Assembly: GCA_002339125.1 (NCBI GenBank)
Contig: DDJQ01000088.1
Location: forward strand, 1-35,106
Source: Alteromonadaceae bacterium UBA2620
GTDB lineage: Bacteria > Pseudomonadota > Gammaproteobacteria > Enterobacterales > Alteromonadaceae
DNA: 35,106 nucleotides
Direction of reading: 5' to 3'
The translations under genes and the position numbers were made by a program. Numbering within the stretch: the first letter of the stretch is position 1; each line of letters opens with the position of its first letter. Under the pieces are notes generated by a model, which saw nothing but the letters and a program-made list of their open reading frames with translations, did no database searches and was not told the origin of the DNA. Shown here one piece after another: positions 1 to 7,565 of the stretch.

Positions 1-12
1 CATGCCCGGCGC

Positions 13-40
13 ACCAAACAAAAACAGGCCTTTCGGCCTG
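13..40 (-). terminator. Rho-independent terminator of the sigma/chrR operon
   Basis: Read on the minus strand, just after the chrR stop codon, there is a 6-bp stem (CAGGCC paired with GGCCTG, plus-strand 25-40) closed by a GAAA tetraloop and followed at once by a run TTTTTGTTT. This is a textbook intrinsic terminator and fits the end of the leftward sigma-chrR unit. Confidence 0.8.
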
Positions 41-45
41 CCTGA

Positions 46-741
46 TTATCTGAAAAACAGATGACTAAACGGATTGAGTAGTCGGGCAATCCCCGACGTA
101 AAGTGCAGCGGTTGATCCACAATACTGAACACCAGGCAACCTTCCGCGGCTTCTGATGCAGGAGCATGAGTGTGCTCGCCATTCAGATAAATAAAATCAC
201 CTGAATCATATTCGTTCATTCCGTCAGAGAACTCGCCATTGATGACCAGCGTCATCTCTGAGCCGCGATGAGTATGCTCAGGAACGGAGCCGCCTTTCTC
301 CATATAGATAAAATTGGCCACACCGTCGTAACCCATATCCACCGGCGCTTGCCAGAGTTTACCGACCAACGATGACCAATTGCCTTTTTTCTGGATCAAA
401 CGATGCAGGGTATTCGGCAATTCGAACGTCTTGCCATCCAACTCAATTGATGTACTCTGCGCATCCATCCCCGGTGATTTCCTGAGCGAAACATCAGGCG
501 CCTCAGCCGCAGGCTGCTGGGTAATATTGGCCAGCATTAGGTCAAACTGAGGATCGTAGCTTTCCACTACATTCTCAAGTTCCAGATGGTCCATGGCAAA
601 CTCAGCCGTTTTTTCATCGACCAGTTCCTGGCAGTATTTACACATATCGCAGTGGGCAGACACCATCAAAGACTCTGCTGGTGCCAGCGTTCCCGTCACA
701 AACTGCTCAATGAGATCAGGGGTTGGGTGGAACTTAATCAT
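46..741 (-). CDS. chrR: ChrR-type zinc/cupin anti-sigma factor
   Basis: 231 aa, close to the size of Rhodobacter ChrR (a little over 210 aa). The N-terminal zinc anti-sigma (ZAS) part shows His5 and an HxxxCxxC motif (His30, Cys34, Cys37), the set that holds zinc and binds the sigma factor. The C-terminal half (about 110-220) is a cupin with an EHTH metal-ligand stretch, a downstream Glu and a later His. In the known family ChrR holds an ECF sigma factor inactive and is degraded on singlet oxygen or organic peroxide stress; the cupin is needed for that release. The gene overlaps the 3' end of the upstream sigma gene by 8 bp, so the two are translationally coupled, and it is followed by an intrinsic terminator. 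Function is by family; no inducer can be read from sequence. Confidence 0.93.
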   Translation of the reverse strand: MIKFHPTPDLIEQFVTGTLAPAESLMVSAHCDMCKYCQELVDEKTAEFAMDHLELENVVESYDPQFDLMLANITQQPAAEAPDVSLRKSPGMDAQSTSIELDGKTFELPNTLHRLIQKKGNWSSLVGKLWQAPVDMGYDGVANFIYMEKGGSVPEHTHRGSEMTLVINGEFSDGMNEYDSGDFIYLNGEHTHAPASEAAEGCLVFSIVDQPLHFTSGIARLLNPFSHLFFR

Positions 742-1345
742 AATCGCTTATCATACCTTTGAGACGCTGTAACGCCAGCCGGGTTCTTGACTTAACCGTA
801 CCAAGAGGGATATCCAATTCGTCAGCAATTTCCTGCTGTGACTTCCCGTCTATATAGATCGCCTCTAATACAACTTTTTGTTTCTCAGGCAAATCTTCAA
901 ATAAGTGCCCGATTTGTTCTAGTGTTACTTGATCATCAAGCGCTTTCTCGTTTGCATCAGGTGTTTGCTCGCAAAGAACCGGCCACAAATCATCAGCGCA
1001 TATATCTTCTTTGCGGTTTTGTACTTTACGAAGCATATCGAAGCGGATATTTCTGGCAATGGTAAATATCCAGGTGGAAGGAGAACCTTTCTCAGCATTG
1101 AAAAGGTGCGCTTTTTGCCAGACGTTAGACATGGTGTCCTGCACCAGCTCCATGGCCAATGCTTCATTACCAAGCTGTTTAAGAGCGTATGAGCGAAGTC
1201 TGGGAGCAAAAAAACCGAAGACTCTGGCGAAAGACGCCTTGCATCTGTCCTGGGCTACCTTCACAAGGTAGTCAGACATTTCTACTGCACATTCTTTCGG
1301 TTCTACAGCGCTGTTTTCGTGTTCCAATGGTATTCCAACAAGCAT
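734..1345 (-). CDS. ECF RNA polymerase sigma factor (ChrR-partnered RpoE type)
   Basis: 203 aa with the two-domain ECF layout: region 2 (about residues 35-110, including the stretch ending in TWIFTIARN and FDMLRK) and region 4 (about 145-200, an HTH with SQQEIADELDIP and GTVKSRTRLALQRL). Gene order sigma then chrR, with overlap, places it in the ChrR-linked ECF group that answers singlet oxygen and peroxides. The first ATG (1345) has a weak ribosome site; a later ATG at 1279 (protein starting MSDYLVKV) would still give a full sigma domain, so the N-terminus is uncertain. A self-promoter is seen upstream (1381-1408). It is not E. coli rpoE (rseA-linked), so that symbol is not used. Confidence 0.92.
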   Translation of the reverse strand: MLVGIPLEHENSAVEPKECAVEMSDYLVKVAQDRCKASFARVFGFFAPRLRSYALKQLGNEALAMELVQDTMSNVWQKAHLFNAEKGSPSTWIFTIARNIRFDMLRKVQNRKEDICADDLWPVLCEQTPDANEKALDDQVTLEQIGHLFEDLPEKQKVVLEAIYIDGKSQQEIADELDIPLGTVKSRTRLALQRLKGMISDYD

Positions 1346-1380
1346 AGTTTTCGGTCCGATTTATTCCGTATGTGCTAATG

Positions 1381-1408
1381 CATACGCAACAAAAGATGAT
1401 CTGGATCA
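1381..1408 (-). promoter_or_regulatory. Candidate ECF (sigma/ChrR) promoter for the sigma-chrR operon
   Basis: On the minus strand TGATCC (1403-1408), a 16-bp spacer and CGTATG (1381-1386) lie 35 bp upstream of the sigma start. This fits the -35 TGATCC type of ChrR-linked ECF sigma factors and implies autoregulation. Two sister copies with identical spacing occur at 2033-2060 and 2110-2137. Confidence 0.7.
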
Positions 1409-1415
1409 AAAATTT

Positions 1416-1991
1416 TTACCGCACCAAATCATTTATATAGTTTAGCACCTTATCGCAGTTTTGTTCGCTTAAAAACGCCTGCTTGTTGGCTGCGTCTACC
1501 GGCAGTAGTTCCAGCCAGCGGTAGATTACCCATAAAGGTTCCGAGAACTTAAGCTCCGGATACAACCGGGCAATTTCGGGATATTTATCATAAATGATTT
1601 GCAGCTTATCCCGCAGGGGCTCTATTACGCCATCGTCAATTTCCGCCGTCCAGTCAGTAATTCGCTCTACAGCTCCGGTGCGCAAGCCATCCTCTTCGGT
1701 AGCAATGGAGTTGACCCGTACGCAATACTCGCCTTCAACCTTGATGCCCAACAGGCCGTCTTCGAGCAAATCGAAATCGATGATTTTACACAGCGTACCG
1801 ATAGGAAAAATATGTTCATTTTTACTCAGATCGCCACGGGAATTGAGCATACACAACACAAAACATCCATCACCGGCACAGGCTTCCTTAACCATCCGAA
1901 CATAGCGGGGCTCAAAAATCCGCAGCGCCATGTGGCCACCCGGCAACAAGTGAGCAGATAACGGAAACAAGGGCAAAACGACATCTTGCAT
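1416..1991 (-). CDS. LON peptidase substrate-binding domain protein
   Basis: 191 aa from the ATG at 1991 (start of MQDVVLPLFPL). The N-terminal half has the Lon N-domain pattern: a hydrophobic start, LPGGHMALRIFEPRY at about 18-32, and IGTLCKI at about 70. There is no AAA or protease domain, so it is the stand-alone domain found in many bacteria with unknown role, possibly substrate binding. A longer form from GTG at 2033 is possible, but that codon overlaps the -10 element of the candidate promoter at 2033-2060, which favours the 1991 start and gives a leader of about 35 nt. It sits between the sigma-chrR operon and the lipid operon and carries the same promoter type, so it may belong to the stress regulon. 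Confidence 0.85.
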   Translation of the reverse strand: MQDVVLPLFPLSAHLLPGGHMALRIFEPRYVRMVKEACAGDGCFVLCMLNSRGDLSKNEHIFPIGTLCKIIDFDLLEDGLLGIKVEGEYCVRVNSIATEEDGLRTGAVERITDWTAEIDDGVIEPLRDKLQIIYDKYPEIARLYPELKFSEPLWVIYRWLELLPVDAANKQAFLSEQNCDKVLNYINDLVR

Positions 1992-2032
1992 AATTAGTAT
2001 CTTTGTCAAAGTGGTTAACGGATTCACTGTCA

Positions 2033-2060
2033 CATACGCCGGGGTTTCTGTTTTGGATCT
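2033..2060 (-). promoter_or_regulatory. Candidate ECF promoter for the LON-domain gene
   Basis: Minus strand: AGATCC (2055-2060), 16-bp spacer, CGTATG (2033-2038). The -10 hexamer is identical to that of the sigma-chrR promoter and the spacer length is the same; the -35 differs only in its first base. It lies 41 bp before the ATG at 1991. Confidence 0.6.
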
Positions 2061-2109
2061 TAAAAGCGCAAAGAGATTGTTGCAGCGGTGAAAATAAATA
2101 GGTAAATGA

Positions 2110-2137
2110 TGATCTAAGGCTTCGCTATGTCGGTATT
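2110..2137 (+). promoter_or_regulatory. Candidate ECF promoter for the lipid-modification operon
   Basis: Plus strand: TGATCT (2110-2115), 16-bp spacer, GGTATT (2132-2137), 38 bp before the GTG start at 2176. Spacing equals the two sister sites; each hexamer departs slightly from TGATCC and CGTATG. It is divergent from the LON-domain promoter, with about 50 bp between the two -35 elements. Confidence 0.55.
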
Positions 2138-2175
2138 ATCAAGCACAAACCCCAGTTATTACGGATTTTTTTGCA

Positions 2176-2610
2176 GTGACTTTTGAGAAACGCTTCAGAC
2201 AGCTCTATGCTGATCTCGCGAAGATCAATATCGACGACCTTAGCCAGGTTTACCACCAGGACATAGAGTTTGTCGATCCGGTAACAACTCACCGAGGTAT
2301 TGAGGCGGTAAAGGGCTATTTCGCAAATCTGCTGGAATCGGTCGATTCATGTCAGTTCAACATTCATTCGCTTCTTAACACGGGAGACTCCGGGCAAAGC
2401 GGGTATAGCCATGTCGTTGAATGGACCATGTTACTGCAGCTAAAAAACAAACCAGGCACTATTTCTGTGGATGGTGTTTCGATGCTTAAAGTCCGTGATG
2501 ACAAAATTCACTACCACCGCGACTATTATGATCTGGGTGAAATGGTTTACGAACATGTGCCAGTTCTCAGGTCTGTCATCGGTTTTATCAAAAAGAAGCT
2601 CGACTCATGA
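2176..2610 (+). CDS. NTF2-like (SnoaL-fold) protein, first gene of the lipid operon
   Basis: 144 aa from a GTG start. The pattern is that of small NTF2/SnoaL-fold proteins: an N-terminal helix region, then YHQDIEFVDPVTTHRG (about 25-40) and GIEAVKGYFANLL, then strands with VVEWTM and a late HRDYYDLGEM. Such folds serve as small isomerases, hydrolases or ligand-binding subunits; the exact reaction here is unknown. It overlaps the next gene (a dehydrogenase) by ATGA, so the two are coupled. Members of this family recur beside ChrR-linked dehydrogenase/FAD/Cfa clusters, which suggests a job in the same lipid modification. The candidate ECF promoter lies immediately upstream; the ribosome site is poor. 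Confidence 0.82.
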   Translation: MTFEKRFRQLYADLAKINIDDLSQVYHQDIEFVDPVTTHRGIEAVKGYFANLLESVDSCQFNIHSLLNTGDSGQSGYSHVVEWTMLLQLKNKPGTISVDGVSMLKVRDDKIHYHRDYYDLGEMVYEHVPVLRSVIGFIKKKLDS

Positions 2611-3317
2611 AAACGATTCTAATTACCGGCGCAACCTCCGGCATTGGCGAGGCTTTAGCAAACCATGCAGCTTCGCGTGGTTATCAGGTGATTGCTTGTG
2701 GCCGCAATCAGGAAAAGCTCGACAAGCTTGCAAAGCACCAGAATATTCAGCCACTGCAATTCGATGTTACCGACGAGCAAGCCACCCAGTCGGCGCTGGC
2801 CGATGTGCGCTTTGACATAGCCGTGCTCAACGCCGGCACCTGTGAATATGTGGATTTACCTGTCTTTGAGCCGGATATGTTCAGGCGGGTATTGGAAGTG
2901 AATTTCTTTGGCATTATTAATTGCGTCAGTGCACTGTTGCCAAATTGTCAGGCGGGCAATCAACTGGTCATTATCGATTCCATGGCAAGATTGTTTCCTT
3001 TTACCCGTAGTCAGGCATATGGCGCCAGCAAGGCGGCAGTTCATTATTTTACTCAAAGCATGAAAATCGACCTAAAATCGAAGGGGGTAATCGTTCAGTC
3101 GGTATCCCCTGGTTTTGTCGAAACCCCGTTAACCGATAAAAATGATTTTGAAATGCCAATGAAGATTACTGCGCAGGAAGCGGCTGAATCCTTATTAAAG
3201 GGTATTATCAAACAACAGAGCAATATTTACTTTCCAACTGTGTTCGGACTAATACTCAGAACGTTGTGCCGCTTACCTGGCAGGCTCCAGGTGTGGCTTT
3301 CATCAAAATTACAATAA
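2607..3317 (+). CDS. Short-chain dehydrogenase/reductase (SDR)
   Basis: 236 aa with the classical SDR pattern: nucleotide-binding TGATSGIG near residue 8, NAG at about 77-79, catalytic Ser in the IIDSMARL strand (about 125), and YGASKAA (Tyr and Lys of YxxxK, about 138-142), followed by VSPGFVETPL. It should be an NAD(P)H-dependent oxidoreductase of a carbonyl or hydroxyl substrate. The position in the operon between the NTF2-like protein and the FAD oxidoreductase suggests a lipid-derived substrate, but that is inference. The start is fixed by the ATGA overlap with the preceding gene. A few C-terminal residues (about 215-236) are hydrophobic and basic and could touch the membrane. Confidence 0.9.
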   Translation: MKTILITGATSGIGEALANHAASRGYQVIACGRNQEKLDKLAKHQNIQPLQFDVTDEQATQSALADVRFDIAVLNAGTCEYVDLPVFEPDMFRRVLEVNFFGIINCVSALLPNCQAGNQLVIIDSMARLFPFTRSQAYGASKAAVHYFTQSMKIDLKSKGVIVQSVSPGFVETPLTDKNDFEMPMKITAQEAAESLLKGIIKQQSNIYFPTVFGLILRTLCRLPGRLQVWLSSKLQ

Positions 3318-3337
3318 GAGACCTGGCGGATTTTCAC

Positions 3338-4600
3338 ATGAAAAAGAATATTGCCATCATTGGCTCAGGCATTTCAGGGTTAACCTGTGCTCACCTGTTG
3401 CACCAACAACACAACATTACTTTATATGAAGCCAATGATTATATTGGAGGCCATACCGCCACCAAAGACGTTACGGTAAACGGGCAGTCCCGGGCTATCG
3501 ATACCGGTTTTATTGTATTTAACGACTGGACCTACCCCAATTTTATTAAATTACTCACCAGACTTGGCGTGGAATACCAGCCTACCGAAATGAGCTTTTC
3601 GGTTCGTCATGAAGGCACTAACATTGAATACAACGGACATAACCTGAACACCCTGTTTGCCCAACGGCGCAATCTTTTCCGGCCCCGGTTCTGGAAAATC
3701 GTAAAAGATATCGTACGCTTTAATAATCTGTGCAAAGAGACCATTGAGCAGGAGCAGGATACCAGTTCACAAACGCTGTCGTCATTTATCAGGGAACACG
3801 TGTTTAGCGAAGAATTTAGCGAACATTATATCTATCCGATGTGCGCAGCCATCTGGTCTGCCAGTCTGGAGCAGACCAAAGCCTTTCCACTGACCTTCTT
3901 TTTACAGTTTTTCAATAATCACGGGTTGCTCAATATTAATGATCGACCACAGTGGTACACCATCAAAGGCGGTTCAAGAGAATACGTAGCGCCACTGATA
4001 AAACCATTTGCTGACCGTATTCGACTGAGCACCCCGGTAAAACGGGTGGAACATAGCAATGGTGGCGTTACTGTTACTTCGATGGACGGCCAGACAGACC
4101 AGTATGATGAAGTGATTTTTGCCTGCCATAGCGATCAGGCACTGGCGATGCTTGCTGCACCCACCGACGACCAGCAACGCATACTCGGTGCCATAGGCTA
4201 TGCCGAAAACGATGTCGTGCTGCACTACGACACCAGACAACTGCCGCAACGAAAGGCGGCGTGGGCGAGCTGGAACTATCGTTTAACCGGCGACCCGCAG
4301 GAGCAACAACGCCCTGCAGCGGTCACCTATGATATGAATATACTGCAACGGTTAGATGCCGAGGAAACCTTTTGTGTGAGCCTCAATACCCAGGGGATAC
4401 AAGCCAACAAAGTACTGGGCACCTACCGCTATGCGCATCCGCAGTTCAGCCCGACAATGGTAAGCGCCCAACAGCAACGGGAGACCATTTGCGGGGTGGA
4501 TGGGGTGCACTTCTGTGGCGCTTACTGGTATAACGGTTTTCACGAAGACGGCGTGCGCTCTGCACTGGACGTTTGCGAACGGTTTGGAGCCAGTCTGTAA
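3338..4600 (+). CDS. FAD-dependent amine-oxidase-like oxidoreductase
   Basis: 420 aa from the ATG at 3338 (MKKNIAIIGSGISGL), which places the Rossmann FAD motif GSGISG at the extreme N-terminus as usual; an extension into the SDR gene would be out of character. A second FAD contact, EANDYIGGHTAT, follows at about 33-44, and the C-terminal FCGAYWYNGFHEDGVRSAL closes the flavin site. The family is the NAD(P)/FAD amine-oxidase group found beside DUF1365 and Cfa-like genes, as in Rhodobacter sigma-E regulons; the substrate is unproven, probably an acyl chain. The gene follows SDR by 20 bp and its stop codon overlaps the DUF1365 start (TAATG), showing co-translation. Confidence 0.9.
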   Translation: MKKNIAIIGSGISGLTCAHLLHQQHNITLYEANDYIGGHTATKDVTVNGQSRAIDTGFIVFNDWTYPNFIKLLTRLGVEYQPTEMSFSVRHEGTNIEYNGHNLNTLFAQRRNLFRPRFWKIVKDIVRFNNLCKETIEQEQDTSSQTLSSFIREHVFSEEFSEHYIYPMCAAIWSASLEQTKAFPLTFFLQFFNNHGLLNINDRPQWYTIKGGSREYVAPLIKPFADRIRLSTPVKRVEHSNGGVTVTSMDGQTDQYDEVIFACHSDQALAMLAAPTDDQQRILGAIGYAENDVVLHYDTRQLPQRKAAWASWNYRLTGDPQEQQRPAAVTYDMNILQRLDAEETFCVSLNTQGIQANKVLGTYRYAHPQFSPTMVSAQQQRETICGVDGVHFCGAYWYNGFHEDGVRSALDVCERFGASL

Positions 4601-5337
4601 TGGAAAGCGCGATCTGCACCGGTGTAGTGAATCACGAGCGGTTTAAGCCCACTCAGCACGCCTTTGAATATGGCATAGCAATGATGTGGCTCAACCTTGA
4701 TGAAGTCAATCACCTGGCGCACACCGTAAAGGGCTTTTCCAATACCGCAAGAGCCGCTTTCGAATTTCGCCGCAGCGACTACCTTGGTGACCCGACACTG
4801 CCTCTCAAACAGGCGGTGATAGCCAGAATGAATGAGCTCAATAAAGCAAAAGTTTCACTGACTGGCGATATTTTCCTGCTCGGTCAGGCAAGGCACTACG
4901 GGCTGTACTTCAGTCCGGTTAATTTTTACTTTTTGCGCCACAAAGCCTCCGGCCAATTTACTCATATGCTGGCCGAAGTCAGCAATACGCCCTGGAATGA
5001 AAGACATCATTACCTGGTTGATTTAAACAAACAGGAAAATACCCCCAAAGCATTTCATGTATCGCCGTTTAACCCGGTGGATATGGTGTACAAGTGGCAT
5101 ATCCAGCAACCGTCCGATGCCTTCTCCGTGGGCCTGAGTTGTTATAAGGAAAACAAGCACTTCACCGCAATAATGCATTTAAAGCAAAAACCATTAAACT
5201 CAAATACAGTTAGAAACGTAATTAAATCAATACCGAATATGACACTAAGAACTGTCATCGGAATTTACTGGCAGGCGGTTAAATTATGGATAAAACGCAC
5301 GCCGGTATATTCACATCCGATAAATAGTCAGGAATAA
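4600..5337 (+). CDS. DUF1365 family protein
   Basis: 245 aa. Features of DUF1365: an early HERFKPTQHAFEYGIAM block (about 12-28), LLGQARHYGLYFSPVNFYF (about 94-112) and EVSNTPWNERHHYLV (about 128-142), followed by HVSPFNPVDMVYKW. The biochemical role is unknown; the family is almost always next to an FAD amine-oxidase-like gene and a Cfa-like gene, as here. The start at 4600 is set by the one-base overlap with the preceding stop, and the cfa-like gene begins 3 bp after its stop codon. No signal peptide or obvious membrane span is seen apart from a weakly hydrophobic stretch near residue 220. Confidence 0.9.
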   Translation: MESAICTGVVNHERFKPTQHAFEYGIAMMWLNLDEVNHLAHTVKGFSNTARAAFEFRRSDYLGDPTLPLKQAVIARMNELNKAKVSLTGDIFLLGQARHYGLYFSPVNFYFLRHKASGQFTHMLAEVSNTPWNERHHYLVDLNKQENTPKAFHVSPFNPVDMVYKWHIQQPSDAFSVGLSCYKENKHFTAIMHLKQKPLNSNTVRNVIKSIPNMTLRTVIGIYWQAVKLWIKRTPVYSHPINSQE

Positions 5338-5340
5338 CTC

Positions 5341-6594
5341 ATGGCAAATAGTGAAACTGCGCTCGCTGCGCCCCTTACGTTTTCTTATGTTGAGCGATAC
5401 AGTCGCCAAATTTTTATTAGTCTGATGCAATCTCTGCCTGAGGGGCATCTGGTGATTAAAGAAAATGGCAAACTGGTTGCTCAGTGTGGTAATCCGGCAA
5501 GTGATCTGCACGCCGAAGTCGATATGCATTGTCCAACCGTTTACAAAAAGCTGTTGCTTGGCGGTAGTGTGGCCTCTGGTGAAACGTACACCGAAGGATT
5601 ATGGACCAGCCCGGAGCTGACCAATGTTATCCGTATTTTTGCCCGTAATCTGCCGACACTTGATCGCTGGGAGTCGCGGTTTAAGTGGCTCAGTTTCCCG
5701 TTTGATAAACTGGAACACCTCATGCGCCGTAATACTCACGAGCAGGCCAAGAAAAACATTGCGGCCCACTACGATTTAGGCAATACCCTTTACACACACT
5801 TTCTTGATGAAAGCATGATGTATTCGTCGGCCATTTATCCGGACGTTAATTCGTCTCTTGCTGACGCCCAGTTTCACAAACTACACACCATCTGCAAAAA
5901 GTTACGTCTTACCGCCGATGACCACCTGATTGAAATTGGTACTGGCTGGGGAGGCCTCGCGGTCCATGCTGCTAAGCATTTCGGCTGTAAGGTAACCACG
6001 ACTACCATTTCCGAGGAGCAATTTGCCTACGCCAATGAGTGGGTAAAACGAGAAGGCCTCGAAGACCAGATTACGCTGCTCAAAAAAGACTACCGGTTGC
6101 TGGAAGGCACATACACTAAACTGGTTTCTATCGAAATGATCGAAGCGGTAGGCAAGCCTTATCTCAACCAGTTTTTCAACAAGTGCGCAAGCCTGCTAAT
6201 CCCAGATGGTCTAATGCTGTTGCAGTCGATTACTATCGATGATCGTCGCTACGACAGTTACCATAAAGGCGTGGATTTTATCCAGAAACACATCTTCCCC
6301 GGTGGTTTCCTGCCCTCTCAACTGGTATTAAATCAGCACATTAAGCAAGCAAGCGATCTTTCCATACGCGACATGCAGGATATTGGTCTCGACTATGCGC
6401 GTACTCTCAGAGATTGGTTTAACGCCTTTGTGGCAGCAAAAGAAAAGCTGGCTGTGCACGGCTATGACGAGCGCTTTGCCAGAATGTGGGAATACTACCT
6501 TAAATATTGCGAGGGTGGCTTCCTGGAGCGTTCCATCAGCACCGTGCAATTAGTGCTTAGCAAGCCGCGTTACGTTGATGAGCTTACCCGCTAA
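5341..6594 (+). CDS. Cfa-like SAM-dependent fatty-acyl methyltransferase
   Basis: 417 aa, the length of the cyclopropane-fatty-acyl-phospholipid synthase family (E. coli Cfa 382 aa). The SAM-binding loop IGTGWGGLA lies at about 199-207 and IFPGGFLPS near 320. Compared with E. coli Cfa, the Cys139 position is Ser163 (in MYSSA), the His266 position is Gln295 (in LLQSITI), while the Glu239 and Tyr317 positions are kept (Glu268 in IEMIEAVG; Tyr352 in GLDYARTL). Cys, His, Glu and Tyr hold the bicarbonate used as base, so classical cyclopropanation is not assured. Related genes are in ChrR/sigma regulons of alphaproteobacteria, where methylated or furan fatty acids have been reported. Last gene of the operon, with AGGA ahead of the ATG. 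Confidence 0.9.
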   Translation: MANSETALAAPLTFSYVERYSRQIFISLMQSLPEGHLVIKENGKLVAQCGNPASDLHAEVDMHCPTVYKKLLLGGSVASGETYTEGLWTSPELTNVIRIFARNLPTLDRWESRFKWLSFPFDKLEHLMRRNTHEQAKKNIAAHYDLGNTLYTHFLDESMMYSSAIYPDVNSSLADAQFHKLHTICKKLRLTADDHLIEIGTGWGGLAVHAAKHFGCKVTTTTISEEQFAYANEWVKREGLEDQITLLKKDYRLLEGTYTKLVSIEMIEAVGKPYLNQFFNKCASLLIPDGLMLLQSITIDDRRYDSYHKGVDFIQKHIFPGGFLPSQLVLNQHIKQASDLSIRDMQDIGLDYARTLRDWFNAFVAAKEKLAVHGYDERFARMWEYYLKYCEGGFLERSISTVQLVLSKPRYVDELTR

Positions 6595-6605
6595 TCGGGT
6601 AAGCT
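6581..6605. terminator. Bidirectional hairpin between cfa-like gene and pomB
   Basis: A perfect 10-bp inverted repeat (AGCTTACCCG at 6581-6590 and CGGGTAAGCT at 6596-6605) with a 5-nt loop spans the stop codon of the Cfa-like gene and lies 16 bp past the pomB stop. There is no strong T-run on either side, so it may act only as a partial or Rho-assisted terminator for the convergent genes. Confidence 0.55.
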
Positions 6606-6621
6606 TACATTGATGACCTGT

Positions 6622-7560
6622 TTACTGGCCTTGCTCTAGTACTGAAATAGGTTTCGAGCGAATCGGCTCACCCTGATTAATGTTAATCTCTACCCTGCGG
6701 TTGCTGGCCAGTTCTTCCGGCGTTTGCGGATCCTCAATCAGGGGCTCGTTAGACGCCTTACCTACCACTGACATTCGCGCTTCATCAAACCCCGGAGCCG
6801 AGCGCAGCGCTTCGGCAACGGCAACCGCACGTTGCGCAGATAAGTCCCAGTTAGAGCTGTACAGTTCATTGGAAATCTGTTGCTTATCGCTATGCCCAGA
6901 CACTTCTATCTGACCCGGCATATCCGCCAGGATCTCACCAATCTGGCGGATTACCGGGCGAAATTGCGGTTGTAAAAATGCCGAACCGGCAGAGAAAGAA
7001 CCATTCTCACGGATGCGTATGGTGATCTGCTGGCCAAGGGATTCCATTTCAATCGAACCATCAAGAATTTGTTTTTGTAGTTGCTGGGCAACTTTTTTCA
7101 TCATCTCAGCCACCTGCTCCTGATTAGCTGCATGCTGGGTAGAGGCTGACTGATCGGTTGAGGTTTGTTGAGATTGCCCGCCGCGCTGAGTTCCACGCTG
7201 CTTCTGACGGCCCCCGGCTGAGTCTTCATCGCCGGCCTGAAACTCCAGCATCTGCTGGGTCATATCAATGGTTTGCTGCTGAATGGTGTCAATTGGTGTC
7301 GGGTCCGGACGGCCCGGACGAAACTCCATGGCAATGACACTGGTGCCTTTTGGGATGTCTTTCACTTCAATTTTGTTTTGCACACCAAAAGCAAACTTCA
7401 TGGAGCCGGCTATCTGCTTAAATTTAAGCACGTCCATTTCGGAGAATGCCAGCAGCAAAACAAAGAAGCACATCAGCAGCGACATCAGGTCCGCAAAGGT
7501 CCCCATCCACGCGGGGAGACCTTCGGGGGGGCATTTAGGGCACTCTTCTTCCTGCGCCAT
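6622..7560 (-). CDS. pomB: Flagellar motor stator protein PomB (MotB family)
   Basis: 312 aa. Stator plug-and-anchor layout: short cytosolic N-terminus, one membrane helix containing the ion-binding Asp24 (in GTFADLMSLLMCFFVLLL), a Gln/Ser-rich linker (about 90-150), and a C-terminal OmpA-like peptidoglycan-binding domain (about 195-300, with QIEVSGHSDKQQIS and SNRRVEI). Asp24 falls at the same number as in Vibrio PomB, and the partner is PomA-like, so a sodium-driven motor is favoured over a proton one; this is inference from family resemblance. It lies 5 bp after pomA and shares its transcript. Residues Cys7 and Cys10 near the N-terminus are unusual but not diagnostic. Confidence 0.93.
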   Translation of the reverse strand: MAQEEECPKCPPEGLPAWMGTFADLMSLLMCFFVLLLAFSEMDVLKFKQIAGSMKFAFGVQNKIEVKDIPKGTSVIAMEFRPGRPDPTPIDTIQQQTIDMTQQMLEFQAGDEDSAGGRQKQRGTQRGGQSQQTSTDQSASTQHAANQEQVAEMMKKVAQQLQKQILDGSIEMESLGQQITIRIRENGSFSAGSAFLQPQFRPVIRQIGEILADMPGQIEVSGHSDKQQISNELYSSNWDLSAQRAVAVAEALRSAPGFDEARMSVVGKASNEPLIEDPQTPEELASNRRVEININQGEPIRSKPISVLEQGQ

Positions 7561-7565
7561 AATCT

